Positions 38,159 through 53,297 of a stretch of 64,000 nucleotides of DNA are shown in pieces. A program made the position numbers and the translations under genes. Location: contig CADCSX010000009.1 in assembly GCA_902805475.1 (NCBI GenBank), forward strand, positions 1,674,001-1,738,000, given 5' to 3'. The stretch comes from Entonaema liquescens. Lineage: Eukaryota > Ascomycota > Sordariomycetes > Xylariales > Xylariaceae. The notes under the pieces were generated by a model. That model was not told the DNA's origin. It worked only from the letters and a program-made list of their open reading frames with translations, and searched no databases. Position 1 is the first letter of the stretch, and the number at the start of each line of letters is the position of its first letter.

Positions 38159-39468
38159 TTAAGGGAAAGACACACCAGCACCATCTACGATAGCACCTTT
38201 ATTAAACCATTGCACTGTGGGTAACAGCTCACCCGCTACCCATCTGGCTGTGGTAGTGTGCGTTGAACCATCTCCAAAGGGTTCATGTGTCTTATCCTTC
38301 CTCATCTTCTTGTCCGGCTTAAAGTCTTTGAGGGAAGCCTCCAAATCGCTTACATCAGGACTTCTAGCTTCTATATTTGCTGACCGAGCATCCCGAGGAA
38401 AGCTGGTTCGGCCATCAGCTAATGCCTGAAAGACGACTAACTGATCTTGGAGGTACTCGTCAACAACTCCACGGATTGCAATCTCTTCGAAAAGGTTGTG
38501 GCAAACTTGCCGCGATATTTCTACGCTCAGAGCTTCTGGCGTCTTATTCTTCCGAGCCTTATCATATAGATAATCCCGACCCCAACGAAGCCCAGTGTAG
38601 GAGTGAGCTACTAGCAAGGTATACATCCGAGCATCATGTCCGCTGTCTTCCACGACTAGGAAATTAATGTCCACATCAGGAAATAGTTCACCGAGATTAC
38701 TCGCAAGGGCATTTTCGAGTGGTTGTTGAAGAGCATATGGCACAAGTATGCTCACATCAATCTGCCTGATCTTGAAATCTTCTGCGGTGATTGGCCTGTC
38801 CCACGATTCTTGAACTTTCAAGGTTCTTCCCGGTGGGAGCGGCTGAAGTCCTAGCCAAATGCAACCCCTTTTAAGAGGGCCTAGCGCCCAGGCTCGCTTC
38901 TTTAACTGCCTTTCGACAGTGATACCGAAACGATCCTTTAGTGTAGGCAACAAAACTTGATCAAAATACTCATATGACAACGAGAAAGACACATTCGTAC
39001 CACCATGTATCTCGAGCTCGATAGGCTCCCCGGTGTCAACCCCTGCGAATAGGAGGAAAGGGAAGATTGCCTGAAAGATAAGCAGGGTACTCGAGGCACT
39101 GCTTTCAGCGACGATCTCAAATTTACGTCCTTGAAGAGTAGTAGGAGGCTGCAATGGCCAGAACTCTAGAGATTGGCTGCCGACTTCCAACCCATCAACT
39201 TTCGCTCCCGTAGCTTCCGATAGCCATCGGATAGCAGCTACGTGCTGTGCTTTCAAGCCTATACCCGACTGATTAGACAAACGTATCCAAGAGGTAGAAC
39301 TTATAGTAGCTGCTGACCACCGCCTCGTTGCCCTTGACGATTACCTCTCACATGATTAATGCGGATAGGTTGCGATATTACAGCCGAGAGGCCACAGGCG
39401 ATCCTTACAATCTGACCTCCGCCTTCACCTGTCCGTCCGTCCAATAGTATAGGCTTCTTTGAGGTCAT
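38159..39468 (-). CDS. RNA 3'-terminal phosphate cyclase, two exons
   Basis: This enzyme class (RtcA) converts RNA 3'-phosphates to 2',3'-cyclic phosphates with ATP via an enzyme-AMP intermediate. Exon 1 (39468-39318) and exon 2 (39258-38159) are joined by a 59-base intron and give 416 residues. The donor GTCAGC is weak, but the join recreates the conserved R-G-G-G-L-K-A-Q-H segment exactly. Other hallmarks: LDGRTGEGGGQIVR at residues 9-22, the central VSFSLSYEYFDQVLLP, and the C-terminal T-H-T-T-T-A-R-W-V segment whose His is the probable adenylated residue. It resembles true cyclases rather than the Rcl1 ribosome-biogenesis paralogue because it keeps the GEGGGQ and C-terminal His motifs. 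An acidic/Lys-rich insert (about residues 350-385) precedes the last block. Confidence 0.9.
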
Positions 39469-41189
39469 GTCGTGTTCTATACTTGCGCGATATACGCAAA
39501 TCAGCAGGATGTCGAGGCGAACAGTGAGACCTTGAAGTGTGATTGTTCGGGTATGCTACTCGATTTAAGACATATTGCGTAGCGGCACTCCGGCTGTACG
39601 AGTGTGAGTCATTCGGAAGGATTCCATTACCACTTATCGGGCTATGATTGTAAGATCTTCACATAGCTGTAAGTACCTGTATTACAAATTATCTATGAGT
39701 GTTTTTAGGCGATTTGGTTCACCACCCCTTTCTTTGTGATGGTATTGGTCGGATCGTAAGGAGGGTAGTGTACATATGAGGGGTTACCCAACTTGAATAT
39801 CTACCCTCACTTGAAGGTGAGGTAGATAGGCATCAAAACGCCTTAAACTTCAGAAAACCTTGGACGCTAATTCGTAGAGAGAACCAAGTAAATACAGTGA
39901 GTGGCATTTGGCGCTAGCTGGGTCCAAAGGAACTTAATGATGTTGTGGGTCAGTTCTCCTGAAATACCCTGAAATGCCTTCATATTTCCCCACTGTCAAG
40001 AGCTTGGTAACCATACAATTATTAGGGACTTTGTAACATGCCTGTCCGTTCGCATGTGAAATTCTAGTGTAGTTGGAGATTCCTTGTTCCTTGTCCCCGC
40101 TAAAGAAGCTATCAATAACATTATACATAACTATTACAGGGCTCAAGTTCAGTATCCTATCTTATATAAGCCATCTAATTTCATAACCTTGAAAAAGACG
40201 TGGGAAATCTTGATTTTCCTTTGTTTCGTATATCGATTGATCTTATTCCGATTCGACACCCAAATCATACGAAGAGAGTTCCCTAGAAAAGAAAAGATAC
40301 GGCCGATACGAGCTCTGTGATACAACAATACTATAGGACATGACGTATAATGGCATGATGTCATTTAGGCCTGTCGTTATACCAAGATTCATACTTGATA
40401 GCTGATATACACAGATTGAAATTATTCCAACAAGCGTGTATTACTATTCGCATTATCTATCGCCAAACAATGAATATCGAGTTAGGGGCTATTACCCGTT
40501 AGTCTCCTGAATGTGCGCCATTAATCAAATGCCCACCTCGGAAAGACACGGATTGACTACGCCATAGAGTTGAGTACTTTCAAACTCATCTGTGGCATGG
40601 ACTACAGCGTCAGGAGAGCACGGCCAAATATTAACGTTCTTCGGACCCCTCTGGATCTGCAGGTGCTCACTCTTTGATTCGATAAAAGCAAGAGGACGCG
40701 CGTTAAGTCTAGTCTAGAGATAGGACTCAATTACCTGTCTAGTACTTCTAGAACATAGCCCACGATCCCTGCGTTGCCCAGAGATGCCTCCTTTCACACC
40801 TCGGAATGATCTGCCATTGGAAAACAACGTACACTAAGCTAGGTTGTCTTGAGGGTCATAGCCAGCCAATCACGCAATACGGCGTAGTTGATTGGGAGTT
40901 AGGGAAGCATTAGGAACAGGATTCCGAGATGAGGTTACTAGTACTAACACGGACTCCCAGTAAATCAATCACTTCGCTGTTTGCGCTTTAGTGTCTAATA
41001 TCCTATTACTCTAACTGCTTACTCTGTTAGTGGTTATAGCAATCAAAGTCATGGATAACTGTAATCAACTTACGTTTCAAAAGGTGTATTGAGCTGATCC
41101 ATACCGTCAAACTAGTCTCGGGGTAGACTGTAGTCAGAAAATGGAAAGATGAAAACGGAAAAGACTACAATGCAAATACGGTTCAGAGC
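39469..41189. other. Intergenic, no gene seen
   Basis: This 1.7 kb spacer separates the cyclase start from the SDR stop. Frames at 39934-40146, 40084-40320 and 40149-40364 lack recognisable protein. No repeats are evident. Confidence 0.45.
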
Positions 41190-42395
41190 TCAGCCTTTGA
41201 ATACCCCGTTGGCCTCAATATCTGCGAACACGGCCATGGTATGTTGATAAACTTTCTCTGCAGTGCCATTTTCGCGAACCTTGCCGTACTCCTTTCCCTT
41301 AGGAACCGTGCCGCCGTCCTTATTTACGCGATATGCCCCGCTACCGACTGCCCCATCTATACCCTCGGCCGGCTCAACACCATCCACGCTTCCTAGTGGC
41401 GTATCCGTGCTGTCGCTTGAACCTTCAGGTCTTCGTGCCGGGAACCTCGCTGGCGAAGCTAGGAATAAAATGCGCTGCCCGCATTCTTCGAACGGCACCC
41501 ACCACAGTCTGGATAAGGGGTGGATGACGTAGGTGATCAAGAACTTGAGCCACCAGGGGAAGTTGCTCTTCGATGCAAGGTCGGTAGGTACGTATCCCGG
41601 GTAATCATGGCAGAGAGCTATACGGCCTGGATTGCGCCGCGCAACTTCTTCGAAGAAGATATTAGTCAAACTAGTCAGATGGGCAAAGGCGGTCTGAAAC
41701 TTCTGGTTCTTCGGGTTTCGCAATGCCAGGTCGTTGAGTACAAGCGCTTCTTTGACGCTTGAGTTGAGTACCGACACGACATGTCCGCCTCCGGGAGATG
41801 CTGTCAGCAATGGGAGTAGTCGTTCGACGAAACGCGCCCGTGAATAATACACCAGGCTATACATCTTGTCAAGACCTTCCTTGGTATCTATTTCCTATGT
41901 CAGCTAAGTTAAATTTCTTAGTCCCGAGAGTCTGAGAAGCTCAAGGAGCCCCGTAGCCCTTTCTAACTCGCATCATGTCTGCGTACCTTCAGCCGTAAGA
42001 GACAATATCCCCTGGGAGTTTACCAAGAAGTCGATTTTCGCTACCGCGCCTTTTGCGCTGGCCGCCTCCTGCTCGGCTCTAATAATATCGGCGCACACGC
42101 GGTCGACCTCTTTCACGAGCGACAGGTCACCTTGATGAAATCGAAACTCCCCCTTCGGACATACTTCCGAGCATTCGGTAACGATCTTGCGCGCGGCGCC
42201 CTCATTCCGCCCAACGATATGCACGTGGAGTACATCGTCCTCCCGATCCCCGCGATCCGCAAACGTTGCGGCTAGTGCCCGCACCGCAGTCTCGCCTATC
42301 CCCGACGTACCTCCGGCCACCACAGCCACATAGGGTATTACTGCCGAATTCGCCAGTGCCGCATTCGCGGATCGGACTATATCGAGCTTAACCAT
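41190..42395 (-). CDS. Short-chain dehydrogenase/reductase-like protein lacking YxxxK, two exons
   Basis: Exon 1 (42395-41987) and exon 2 (41887-41190) join across a 99-base intron (GTACGC..AATAG) to give 368 residues. The N-terminal Rossmann fold shows V-A-G-G-T-S-G-I-G (TGxxxGIG type) for NAD(P) binding, HIVGRN after the second strand, and FLVNSQGIL in place of NNAG. After the serine-containing strand (HVVSVLNSS) the place where Y-x-x-x-K should lie reads F-Q-T-A-F-A-H-L-T, so the catalytic Tyr and Lys are absent. The HDYPGYVPTDL segment after strand six is normal. A 60-residue Lys/Glu/Gly-rich tail follows. Similar degenerate SDRs are frequent in ascomycetes. It may bind a nucleotide without classic catalysis. 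The substrate is unknown. Confidence 0.85.
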
Positions 42396-45300
42396 CGTGT
42401 ATTTCTAGCAGGAAAGAATGTTGCTTTTGCGACCGCTGGGAAACTTGCCGCGGGATTGATCGAGACCTTTTGTAGTCGTCGTAAACGCGGGGCGACGGGG
42501 TCTCCGATTGCTAAACTCCGGAATTGATGTCATTTATCTCTTTCCCGGATCGTAGAGCTTTAACTGTGTTTTGGTAAGGGTGGTGGCAGAATTTCTTAAA
42601 CCCGAGCTCTAGTAAAGCATGATAGCGACGGGGTTAAGTGGAATGCATACACATAAGTTTTTACGGCTTGAATTGACAATAATGGGATTGGTACAGATGA
42701 CAACGGGGTATGATGGGTTTATGAGATCCCTACATAGTATTTTCTGCGTGCAGCATTATTATGGTATTCTTGAAAAGTATATCTTACCCTTGTAGATAAA
42801 AGACCAAAAGGAAGCCACATAGATTCAGGATAGAATTGAAAAAATATTTCGCGATGCTAATATTGATGTTGCGAATATTGAAGTATTGTCTTGTTCCAAG
42901 TTCGATGGGCATGTTGACTTTTCGCGATATTATTTACAACGTCGCACAATGCTGACTGAGCGATCATCACAGGGGTACCAAAGTCTAGGTAGTCTTAATT
43001 GCTATGTTATTATAACCTTATTATAACTTATAGATATGTAGTAACCCCCATGGGCGTGTGAATTATACAACACATATTAAACCCTGCTAAAGCTTCTTCT
43101 ACATAGGTAGTGACCCACGCTATAACGCTCTGATTAATCTATTAGATCTGGAGCTATTTTATCCTGAGACTCGTTTTTTTCTTCTTCAAAGCTATTCTGG
43201 CTATTAGAGACTAAGAAAAGTCAGATGTCTAGTAACTGCGTCAATAGTCAACTACAGAAGAAGCCAAATTAGATTTCTAGATAAGACGTTTAGAACAAAC
43301 GACTTATTCAGTATGTATTCCAATGGAGGTAGAATTCCTTGCAGAACAACTTCGTTATTTCCACGCTTCTTGCTCCTTTTCTTGATACGAAGTATATTGC
43401 AATAGACAAGGAGTGTTTTTGTCTGCCTCTTAACCTCGAAAAGAGTATAGTGATAGACAAATAATCTGGAAAGAGAATACTGATATTGCTGTCTCTACTG
43501 CCTGACGTGCCAGCCTCTCTTGAGATTAAGAGAACACGAACTAATTATCGTGAGATTGAGCAATAAGGCATGGGTACAACTTGATTGTTCCGCAGGCAAC
43601 CCTAAACCCACCTCCCTGCCACGTAAGTTTGTCGCTATACGTCAGGTACTGGAAGCATCTCTTCTTCTACCTAGTTGTTCCATCTCGAGTCCTAGTACCA
43701 CTTCTACCAAGGCGTATTCGGGGCATCAAGAGGTAGGCTGCAGTGCTAAACTAGATCAATTTATCGATGCATGGCATTTTCGATATAGGTTGTACTAGAG
43801 CCCTTCTGGCCTAGCAATGGGCCTTGAACGGTTACAGCCGTCAGCAATACAGATTTCTAATAGAAACTACTCCTTGCATAATATTGGATTGCCTTCTTCT
43901 CCATTGCAGCCCACCACGGGCGACAGCCTCGCCCGCTTCACTTGGATTTGTCCTGCTCACATTCCTCAGCCCTGGATAAGGGGGGTCGTTCGCCAGGCTA
44001 TAGGGTTTGTTTTGGTGAAACAGGTGGAGCTGGCGATGATCAAACTTCTATCCCCCTTTCGATTCGTGCGGAAGCCGTCCAGTATTTAGGCAAGTTCCAT
44101 GAATGCACAGCATCCTAGTACCACGAGGATTGAATCGGAAGGCAGACCTGTGAGGATCGCCGAGGCCATCAGCCCCCAAGGAGTGGTGCTATAGGCTAGT
44201 GTTACAACAACTGCACAACTACCCAATATCTTGATAAACACCCGATGTGATACTGCATCTCTCGGTGGGAATTATGGGCTTCTGTGCTTTCCAACCACCT
44301 TGTTGCTACTATATTCAAGTGTAGCCTAATCCCATCTGATGACAACTAGTCATAAGGGTAATGATAGTCTATTATTTTTTTATTTTTATTTTTTTCGTGA
44401 TCAGGCACTTATTGGCTCCGAAGAGACCTGATTTCGCGAGATCAACTGTAACAGGAAATGTTCTACGAGGATGGTCTTATAACGAATAGGATACATTCCA
44501 TCGCGATATCTCTTTTAGTAGATGTTGTTCTGATTCTAATATTACCAGATTAAATATGTAGATAAGTGGAAATTATGCTAATGAATGGGAGTTGCCTTAT
44601 TACGCAAGCTTCCTGCAACATTAATAGACATGGATCGCTGCTCATTAGGTTCCCGGTCGTATAAGAGAGCTACCTTAACCAGGTTCTTCTTGCACTAATC
44701 CATGGCTGCCACGGAACACTAAGACCCAATCTCCATTTATCTTAATTAACACTGGCTCCAAGGATACGCATTGGGCATCTACTTTAAGGATCTACCGGAG
44801 AATTATCGTCTGACATATTGATAGAATTCCTTCTACGCACGCTATCTATCCCTTCGGTATTACACAAACTCCTCTTGTGACAATCCATCAAGTTCTAAAC
44901 ACTAATTTGCAACTAAAAAAAAACTTCATTGTGATCGGTAAGGAACCTAAGACCCTTCCCTCTCTAAGTGGAGCACGGACGAGACGGATTCCTCGGTAAA
45001 ATCTCAAACTTAAACGATGATGATGTGGTATGCCACAAGGCAACCAAAACTAAAAGTAAATTCACTCCACCTAGTTTCCAGTGCCTTACTCAAACCTATG
45101 TCCCGGGAGATTCGGGACCCCGCTCTGACTTGTAAGATGTTTGTCAATCCCCTCATAATGCCATGACTTGGCGTGTCATGGATTTCGTAAGTACACCCAC
45201 TGTTAGTTCGACTAGAGTGTGAGGCAACTAGAACAACATCGAGATAGTCATTGTTAGCGTGGTCTCTAATTCTAGTGTATACATTGTCAAATCCACCTTT

Positions 45301-46190
45301 GCCAGGAAGAAACAGATAAAGAAGCAAATACAATTGGCGTTGGGGCGTAAATCGTAGCTCACCGCCTTAAGCACTATAGGTACCTGAAAATGAGACTTTC
45401 CGGCCAGCAAAGCGGAGAAATCGAGGCCAGTTCTTAATAATGTCGCCTAGACCTTCCTGTCTATATAGGTATCTAGTTAGCTACACCCAAGTGTTGCATG
45501 TGGTACTGAGCCTCTGGCACTTCTGCTTGTGAGAGACATGCATATGTAGGACTTTTTTCCAACTGCAGGGAAGGTCGGTAGTGCGTTTTAGATCGTGAAG
45601 GGATACACACTACAAGTCCATAGGTGCCCAGTCCTAAGAGAAACCACCATGAATATCCTTCCAGAACTATCCGGGCCCCTGGCCCCCCCCCATGGGGCAA
45701 GGCTAGAGATGCTTGCTTCCCTCCACAGCAGTTTCTCAGCCTTACTGCCTTGGCACCCTCGGCAATCTCTAGCAATACTATTCTTTATCGTATCATAGAG
45801 TACCGATTACTTTCCAATCTACGTCCGCCTCATCTTCACCAGCTTCCAGTACGCCTCATTAGCTCATATTCTCCTCTCCTCATCAACCCTTCCCTGCAAC
45901 CTTAATAATGCTCTACTCCAATTAATCCCCGGCAATATGAGTGTGATGCTTAGAGCAGGGCTACCTAATACCGTAACGGTTACATTGTGTACTATTGCCC
46001 AACCAAACAGAGCCCACACTGACAGGCATACCGGTTTCAAACAATATATGGATCCCTGGAACGCTAGATGTTGCTTCTAACTTCTTGTCAATCTATTCTG
46101 TTTGGTCTCTCACATCCACATGTTACATAATGTGCATGTGCTATGTATGTAACTGGCCGAAACCTTGCTATGCCTATGAATTAGAACATC
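42396..46190. other. Intergenic 3.8 kb, no gene seen
   Basis: This region separates the SDR gene from the LTR element. Frames at 43520-43798, 43817-44089, 45010-45333 and 45473-45775 have no recognisable domain. Parts of 42.6-43.5 kb are A+T-rich and could be an old mutated repeat, but no ends or motifs are visible. A 7-base inverted repeat (CCATGAC/GTCATGG) lies near 45161-45181. Confidence 0.4.
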
Positions 46191-46195
46191 ATTAC
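46191..46195. repeat. Target-site duplication, left copy (ATTAC)
   Basis: ATTAC lies immediately before the left LTR and is repeated exactly after the right LTR at 53456-53460. This is the 5-base duplication expected of LTR-element integration. Confidence 0.85.
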
Positions 46196-46340
46196 TATCA
46201 TATGACATGGACCCACAGGATCCATATAAGGACCCATATATCTTAAATGTATTCCTACGTTTACTATCTTAAAGATTTCCTTATAAAACTTAACGAATAT
46301 AATAATATAATTTAATTTATATTTATATTATATTATAATA
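46196..46340 (+). repeat. Left LTR, 145 bases, RIP-mutated on its inner side
   Basis: It aligns without gaps over 145 bases to 53311-53455. The 31 differences are all C/T or G/A. Relative to the right copy, 25 differences are losses of C or G in this copy, 22 of them in its inner 80 bases, where nearly every C and G is gone. The outer 65 bases keep most of their C and G. Confidence 0.9.
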
Positions 46341-49300
46341 TTTAATAATTTCATTATTTCGTTTTTTTAATTATTTTTTAATTATAATATTATAAATTAT
46401 AATAAATGTTTTATTTTTTATTAAATTAAAAAATTTTTATTAAATTAAATTAAATTAAGGTTAATTATTAATTTAATTAAACCATTATAAGTTTTTTTTA
46501 ATGAATAATAACTATTTTAATTTTTATTATTAAAGTTTATTTATTAATAAATTATTATTTTTAATTTTTATTAATAATTTTCATTAATAATTTACAATTA
46601 TAATAAATTTTATTAATAATTATTAATTTAATAATTGTTTATAATTTTATTATTAATTATTATTAATGTTTATAAAAATATATAAATAAATTTTATGTTT
46701 TTTTTATTTTTCGAAAATGAATTATTTTTTCTTTATATTAATTAATAAATACGATTTTATTTTTGCTTAATTTATCTTTACTTTATTAAAAAAAAGTTTA
46801 ACGTTATAATATAAAAATGTTATTTATTTAATTTAATAAATAAAATTAAAAAAATAATTTTATTATTTTTTTAAACGTTAAAAAAAAAAATATAATATTT
46901 TTTAATTTTTATAATAACTTAATTAAAGTAATTATAATTCCTTTATAATAATATTTACTTTTTTTAATAAATTTATTATATTTTTTAAAGCATTTTTTAT
47001 GTTTATTATTATAAAAAACTTATAACATGTTAAATTAATTTTTATACCGTTTCGACCCTGTTATATTAATTTTTTAAAATTTATTTTTATTAATTTACAA
47101 ATATATTACCGTTTTAATAATGATTTAAAAACCTTATAATAATAAATTTTATTATTTTCATTAGAATTATTAAAATAACTTTTTAAATTAATTATTATAT
47201 TTTTATTTTTTATATTATTTATTAAATAATTTTTTAAAATAAAATTTAAATATTTGTTATTAAATACCATTAATATTTTTATTATTATTAAATAATTTAT
47301 TATAATTAAACAATTTATTATTATTAAATAATTATTTAAATAATTATTATTATTATTATTATTTATTTTTTTTAAAATATTATTTTAATTATTTTTTTTA
47401 TTAAAATCTATTAAAATTAATTAAACTATAATAAAAAATCAATTTTACATAATAAACCTAAATTTATAAAGAAATTATATTAATTTTAATGTTTTTATAA
47501 TAATTATTAATATTATAAATATTATTACATAAATTTTTTATTAAATAATGTTATAAAGTTTTATAAATAATAATAATTATAACATCATTAATAATAATGG
47601 TAATGGAAATAATAAAAATAATAATAAAAAAATTTTTTTAAAAATAATTAAATATTTTAATTTCTTATAAACAAATCTCTACTTTATTAATATTATATTT
47701 TCTAAAAAATACACCATTTATATTAATATTTTTATATTTATTTATTAATTAAAAAAGTTTATATAATTGTAAAAAAAAACTAAAATTAAAATTGTATAAA
47801 TATTATGTTTATAATATATTATTTAATAATAATTAATAATTAAATTAATAAAAATAAAATAAAATGTTTTAATTATAAATAATATAAATTATATTTGTAA
47901 AAAATTTATTATTAAATTTCGTAAATATTTTAATGTTATTTATTAAAATTTAAAAAATTAATTATTTACGTTATTAAATATAAAAAATGAAAAATTATTA
48001 CGTTTTTTTATTAATAATATTATTTATAATGTAAAAATTTATAATTATTTATTTAAAAATTAATTTAAATATATTTTTAAATTATTTAATTATTATATTT
48101 AATGATAATTAATTAAATTTATTATAAATATTATCTTTAAATAATTTTTTTAAAAAATTAATGAATGTAAATTAATTTTTTTATAAAAAATAAAATCCAT
48201 ATATAAATATAATAATAATAATGGTAATAATTATGGTAAATAAAATAATTTCTTTTATAATAATTATAATTAATTGAAAAATTAAATTAATAATTTTATA
48301 AATAATTAAATGTAAAATTATTAAAAATATTTTAAATTATATTAAAAGAAAAATAATTAATTTTAATGTTTATAATTTTTTAATTAAAATGTTAAGTTAA
48401 ATATTAAAAATTTAAATAAAAATGGAAATAATGGGAATTATAATTATTAATATTTTTAATAATTTTATTAAAAATTAAATATATATATAAATAATGTAAA
48501 AAAAAATATTAATGATTTTAATATTTGTATTAATGAAAAAAATTATAACAATGGAAAGATTATATTTTATAAAAAAATCTTTAATAATTTTAATTTATTT
48601 TTTATTAATAATAATATTAAAAATATAATATATTTCGGTATAATAATTTGGATATTTAAATAAATTAATTATAAATTTTATAATAAAACATTTATTAATT
48701 ATAATAAATTATTTTATCATATTTAATAACATTATTTTAATAATAATAAATTATTATTTAAATTTACATTATTTTTATTAAAATTGTTAATTAAAATTTT
48801 AACATAACATAATACATTATAATCATTAATAACATTATTATTAATGTATATATAAAAATTAATAAATATTATAATTATAATAAACTTTATTTTATTTAAA
48901 TTATATTATATTAATAATATATTAATATTATAAAATTTTTATTAATTATTATTATTTAATATTTATTATTTATTATTATTTATTAATTGTTAATATAATA
49001 ACTAATTTTAAATAATAATTAATATTAATTTTAAAATATTATTTAAATTTTTATAATTAATATTAAAAATTAAAATCTTTATTATTAATTTATTAATTAA
49101 TTTATTTTTTAATATTGGAATTGGTTTTATTTATAAAATAAAAATATATTTTAAATTTTTTATTATAATTTTTCTTAAATTTAAATATTAAAAAAATATT
49201 TATATTAATATTAATTGTATATAAATTATTATTAATAAAATATAAATTTAACGATATTATTTTAATAATAAAATTCGTATAAAAATAACACTTATATTTA

Positions 49301-52300
49301 TATATGGAATTTTTATAAATTAAATTATTATAAATGAATATATTATTATTAAATTTTATTTTAAAAATATTTATAATAAATAATTAATTATTATTTTGTT
49401 TTTTTATAAAATTATTTTTGTTAAAAATTTATTTTTTAAATTATTATTAAAAATAAATATTTTTAATATTAAAAACATTAATATTTTATTATTAAAAAAA
49501 ATTATTATCATTTAATTTTATAAAATTATAATTTTATTATTAATTATTTTAAATAATAAAAAATATAATAAAATTAAAATAATAATAATAAATTACATTA
49601 TTATTTTACCATATTATTATTATTATATTAATATATTATATTATATAAACTTTAATTAAAATTTAATTTTTAAATTTATTAATAATTAAATTATTTATTT
49701 AATTTTTTTAATTAATAATAATATAAAATAAATTATTATTTATAATAATATTATAAAATTTATTATCATTTTTTATAATATATTTATAAATTATTTAATT
49801 TTAATAAATTAAAAATATAAAAATTATCACATTATTAATAATAAAATTATTAAATTTATTATTAAAAAACTTAAAATTTATAAGTTTAATAATTATATTT
49901 TTAGTTAATTTTTACCATTTATTATAAACATTTTTAATATTAGTAAATATTTTAATAATATAACCATTTACAAAAATCTTAATAAATTAAAAAAATTTAA
50001 AAAGTTTTATAATATTATTTTGAAATTTTATAATATTTTTAAAAATAAAAACTTTATTTACATTTTTAAAAAAAAAATTAAATTAATTAAATTTAAATTA
50101 AATTAAGAAAAATTTATTTTTAAAAAATGTAAATTTTACATTATTAATATTGAAAATTAAAAAATCATTAATAATATAATTATAAAATTAATTTTTTAAA
50201 ATAAAATATTTTATAATTAAAAATTTATTCTTTTTTTTATATTAGTTTTTATTATTTATAAAAATATTTTTATTTTAAATAGAAATAGTAAAATTAAATA
50301 AAAAAATCACATAGTTATTAATATAAAAATTATTAATTAAATAGTTTTTAATAATAAATATTTAATAAAATTATAAAAATTTATATTAATTAAATATCAA
50401 AATAAATTATATTTTATAATTTTTAATATATTATCTTTTTATTATTAATAATATATTTATTTAATAACACAATAAATTTTAATTATTATTATTGTAAAAA
50501 ATTAATATATATTTAAAACATTAATTATAAAATATAAAAATAATAATATATATATTTAAAAATAAATAAATATTATTTTTAAATTTATTAACAACATTAA
50601 TACTTATTATAACGATATTTATGTAATTTTTATTATATTTAAAAAACATATTAAAGATTTAATTTATATTTTTACTTTAATAAAAATAAAAAATATATTA
50701 ATTAATTTTAACAAATTATTTATTATTTTTTTTAACAATATCATTTTCAATCATTTTATTAATTTTTTTAATTTATTAATAATAAAAAAGAAATTTATTA
50801 CAATTATTAAAATTATATTTTTTAAATTATTAAAAAATTTAAAAACTTTTATTAATTTTATTAATTATATAAAAAATAATATATTAAAATATATTAAATT
50901 TATTAAACTTTTAAAAAAATAAAAAACCTTTTTATTTCGTATAAATTTTTATACATTATTATTAAAATAAAGTAAAAAAAAATAAATATTAAAAATTATT
51001 ATTATAATTTTTTTATAAATAAAATTAAATTTATTTTATAATATTAAAAATATATTAACGAAACATATAATTTTTTATTTTTTTAATTTTATAAAAATAT
51101 TATATATTAATTTTAATATTTTTTACATTAAAATTAAAATTTATATTTATTATATTACCGAAAATACCTTATTTAAATTAATAAAAAATAATAAATTTAT
51201 TATTTATATTTTATAAATTACAATAAAATCAATTATATTTTTATTACGTATTTTTATATATTTTAAAAAGCAATATTAATTTATTAAAATGGAAATTTTA
51301 AATTTTATTTAAATTTTAAAAAAAATTTATTATTATATTTTTATTATATAAAAAAAAATTTATATTTTCATTAATTATAAAGTTATTTTTAAAATGATAA
51401 AATATTTAAACTTTATTAATTCCATTATAATAAGTAATAAAAATTTATAATTAATTAAAGTTTTTAAATATATTTTTAAATTTTTATATACATTATTATA
51501 TAAATTTAGAAAATTTTATATAATTTTTAATATATTATTATAATTATTAACATTTAACTTTTTACATTCGGTTAAATTAATTTTTTAATTAAAAAAATTA
51601 AATTTTTTTTTTAATAATATTAATAAACATTAAACTTTATCCATTAATTTATAATTAAATAACTTTTAAATTTTATTTAATAAAATTTTATTAATTATTT
51701 ATATGGTAATTTTAAAACTTAATAACAACCTTTTCGTACCATATAATATTCATAATATTACATTAATATAAATAACTTTAAAATTTAAAATTAAAATATA
51801 ATAAAATTATTATAAAAACTTTAAATAGTAAATAATATTAAATATCATTAATATTAACCGCTATCTTAATTAATAAAACATTATAAATCTTTTATTTTAT
51901 TTAAAAAATAAACTTATTTAAAAATATTTAAATATTTATAATAAATTATATATATTAAAAAATTACAATTTTAAAATTTTTAAAATAATATATAAATTAA
52001 ATTATTTAAAATTTAATTATTTTCGTAATTATTTATAATATTTTATTTTTAATTAAAAAAAATTTATAAAATATATAAAATCATACTTTAAATATTTATT
52101 ATATTATATACATAATTATAAACTTTATAATTTATTTTAATTTATTATCGATTTTTTTTATTTTTTTTATATAATTATAATAAATATAATTTTTAGTTTT
52201 TTTTAAAATAATAATAATTATAATTCATTTAATATTATTATTAATAAATTTATTAAATTAACCATTTTAATTTTTAATAAATATAATTATAATATTTTAC

Positions 52301-53297
52301 AATAAATTAAAACATTTTATAATTAATTATTTAATATTAAATAAAAATTATTTAAAATCATTATTTTAAATAAAAACCTTAAATTTTTATTAAAATTTTA
52401 ATTTATATTTTAAATAATATATAATATAAAATTATTATACGTAATTATTTATTATTTTTAAATTAATAATTAAATAAAATAATATATTTTATTTATTAAA
52501 TTTTATTTATAATATTATTTTTAATTTTTTAATAATAATAAATTATAAAAATAATATTTTTTTTATTTTTAATATAAATTAAATTTTATTAAATTTTTTA
52601 TAATAAAATTAAACCTTTTTAAAATTTTATATAATTTTATATTTAATTTTATTATTTAATTTTTAAAAATATAACATTAAAATTTTTTTTTATTATAAAT
52701 TAATATTTATAACGTAATTACTTTAACATTTATATTTATAAAATTCCATTACAATTAATAATATAAATTTATGTTTTTTCGTGAAAAATAACATATATTT
52801 TTACAATTATATAAAAATTATAATATTTTTATTATTATTATTTTTAATTATAAATTAAAATAATAATATATAAAACTTTTTCATATTATTAAATAAATTG
52901 GAAAATTAATTTATTATTTAAAATTCTTTAATAATTTTAAAATTTATAATATAATATTAATTAATTATTTTAAATTAATATTTTTATTAAATATTTTTAA
53001 TTACTTTTTATTATATTTAAAATTAATTTTTTTTAAAATATATTATAAAAAAATCATTAAAAAAAATATTATTAAAAAATAATATTTTATTAAATATATT
53101 AAATTTAATAATTAATATATATAATAATTATTATAAAAAAAATTAAAAAAAAATATAAATAAATTATTAATTAATTTTCAATTACGAAAACATTAATTTA
53201 TAATATAATATAAATATAATTATTTTATTAAAATTGTATAAAAATTAGATATAAATTTATTATAAAATAAATAACAATAAAAGTATTGCATTTTTTT

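Noticed and set aside
43520..44089. Two plus-strand frames of about 90 codons that might be a transposase relic
   Set aside because: No catalytic motif, no terminal repeats and no similarity to a known transposase that I can see.
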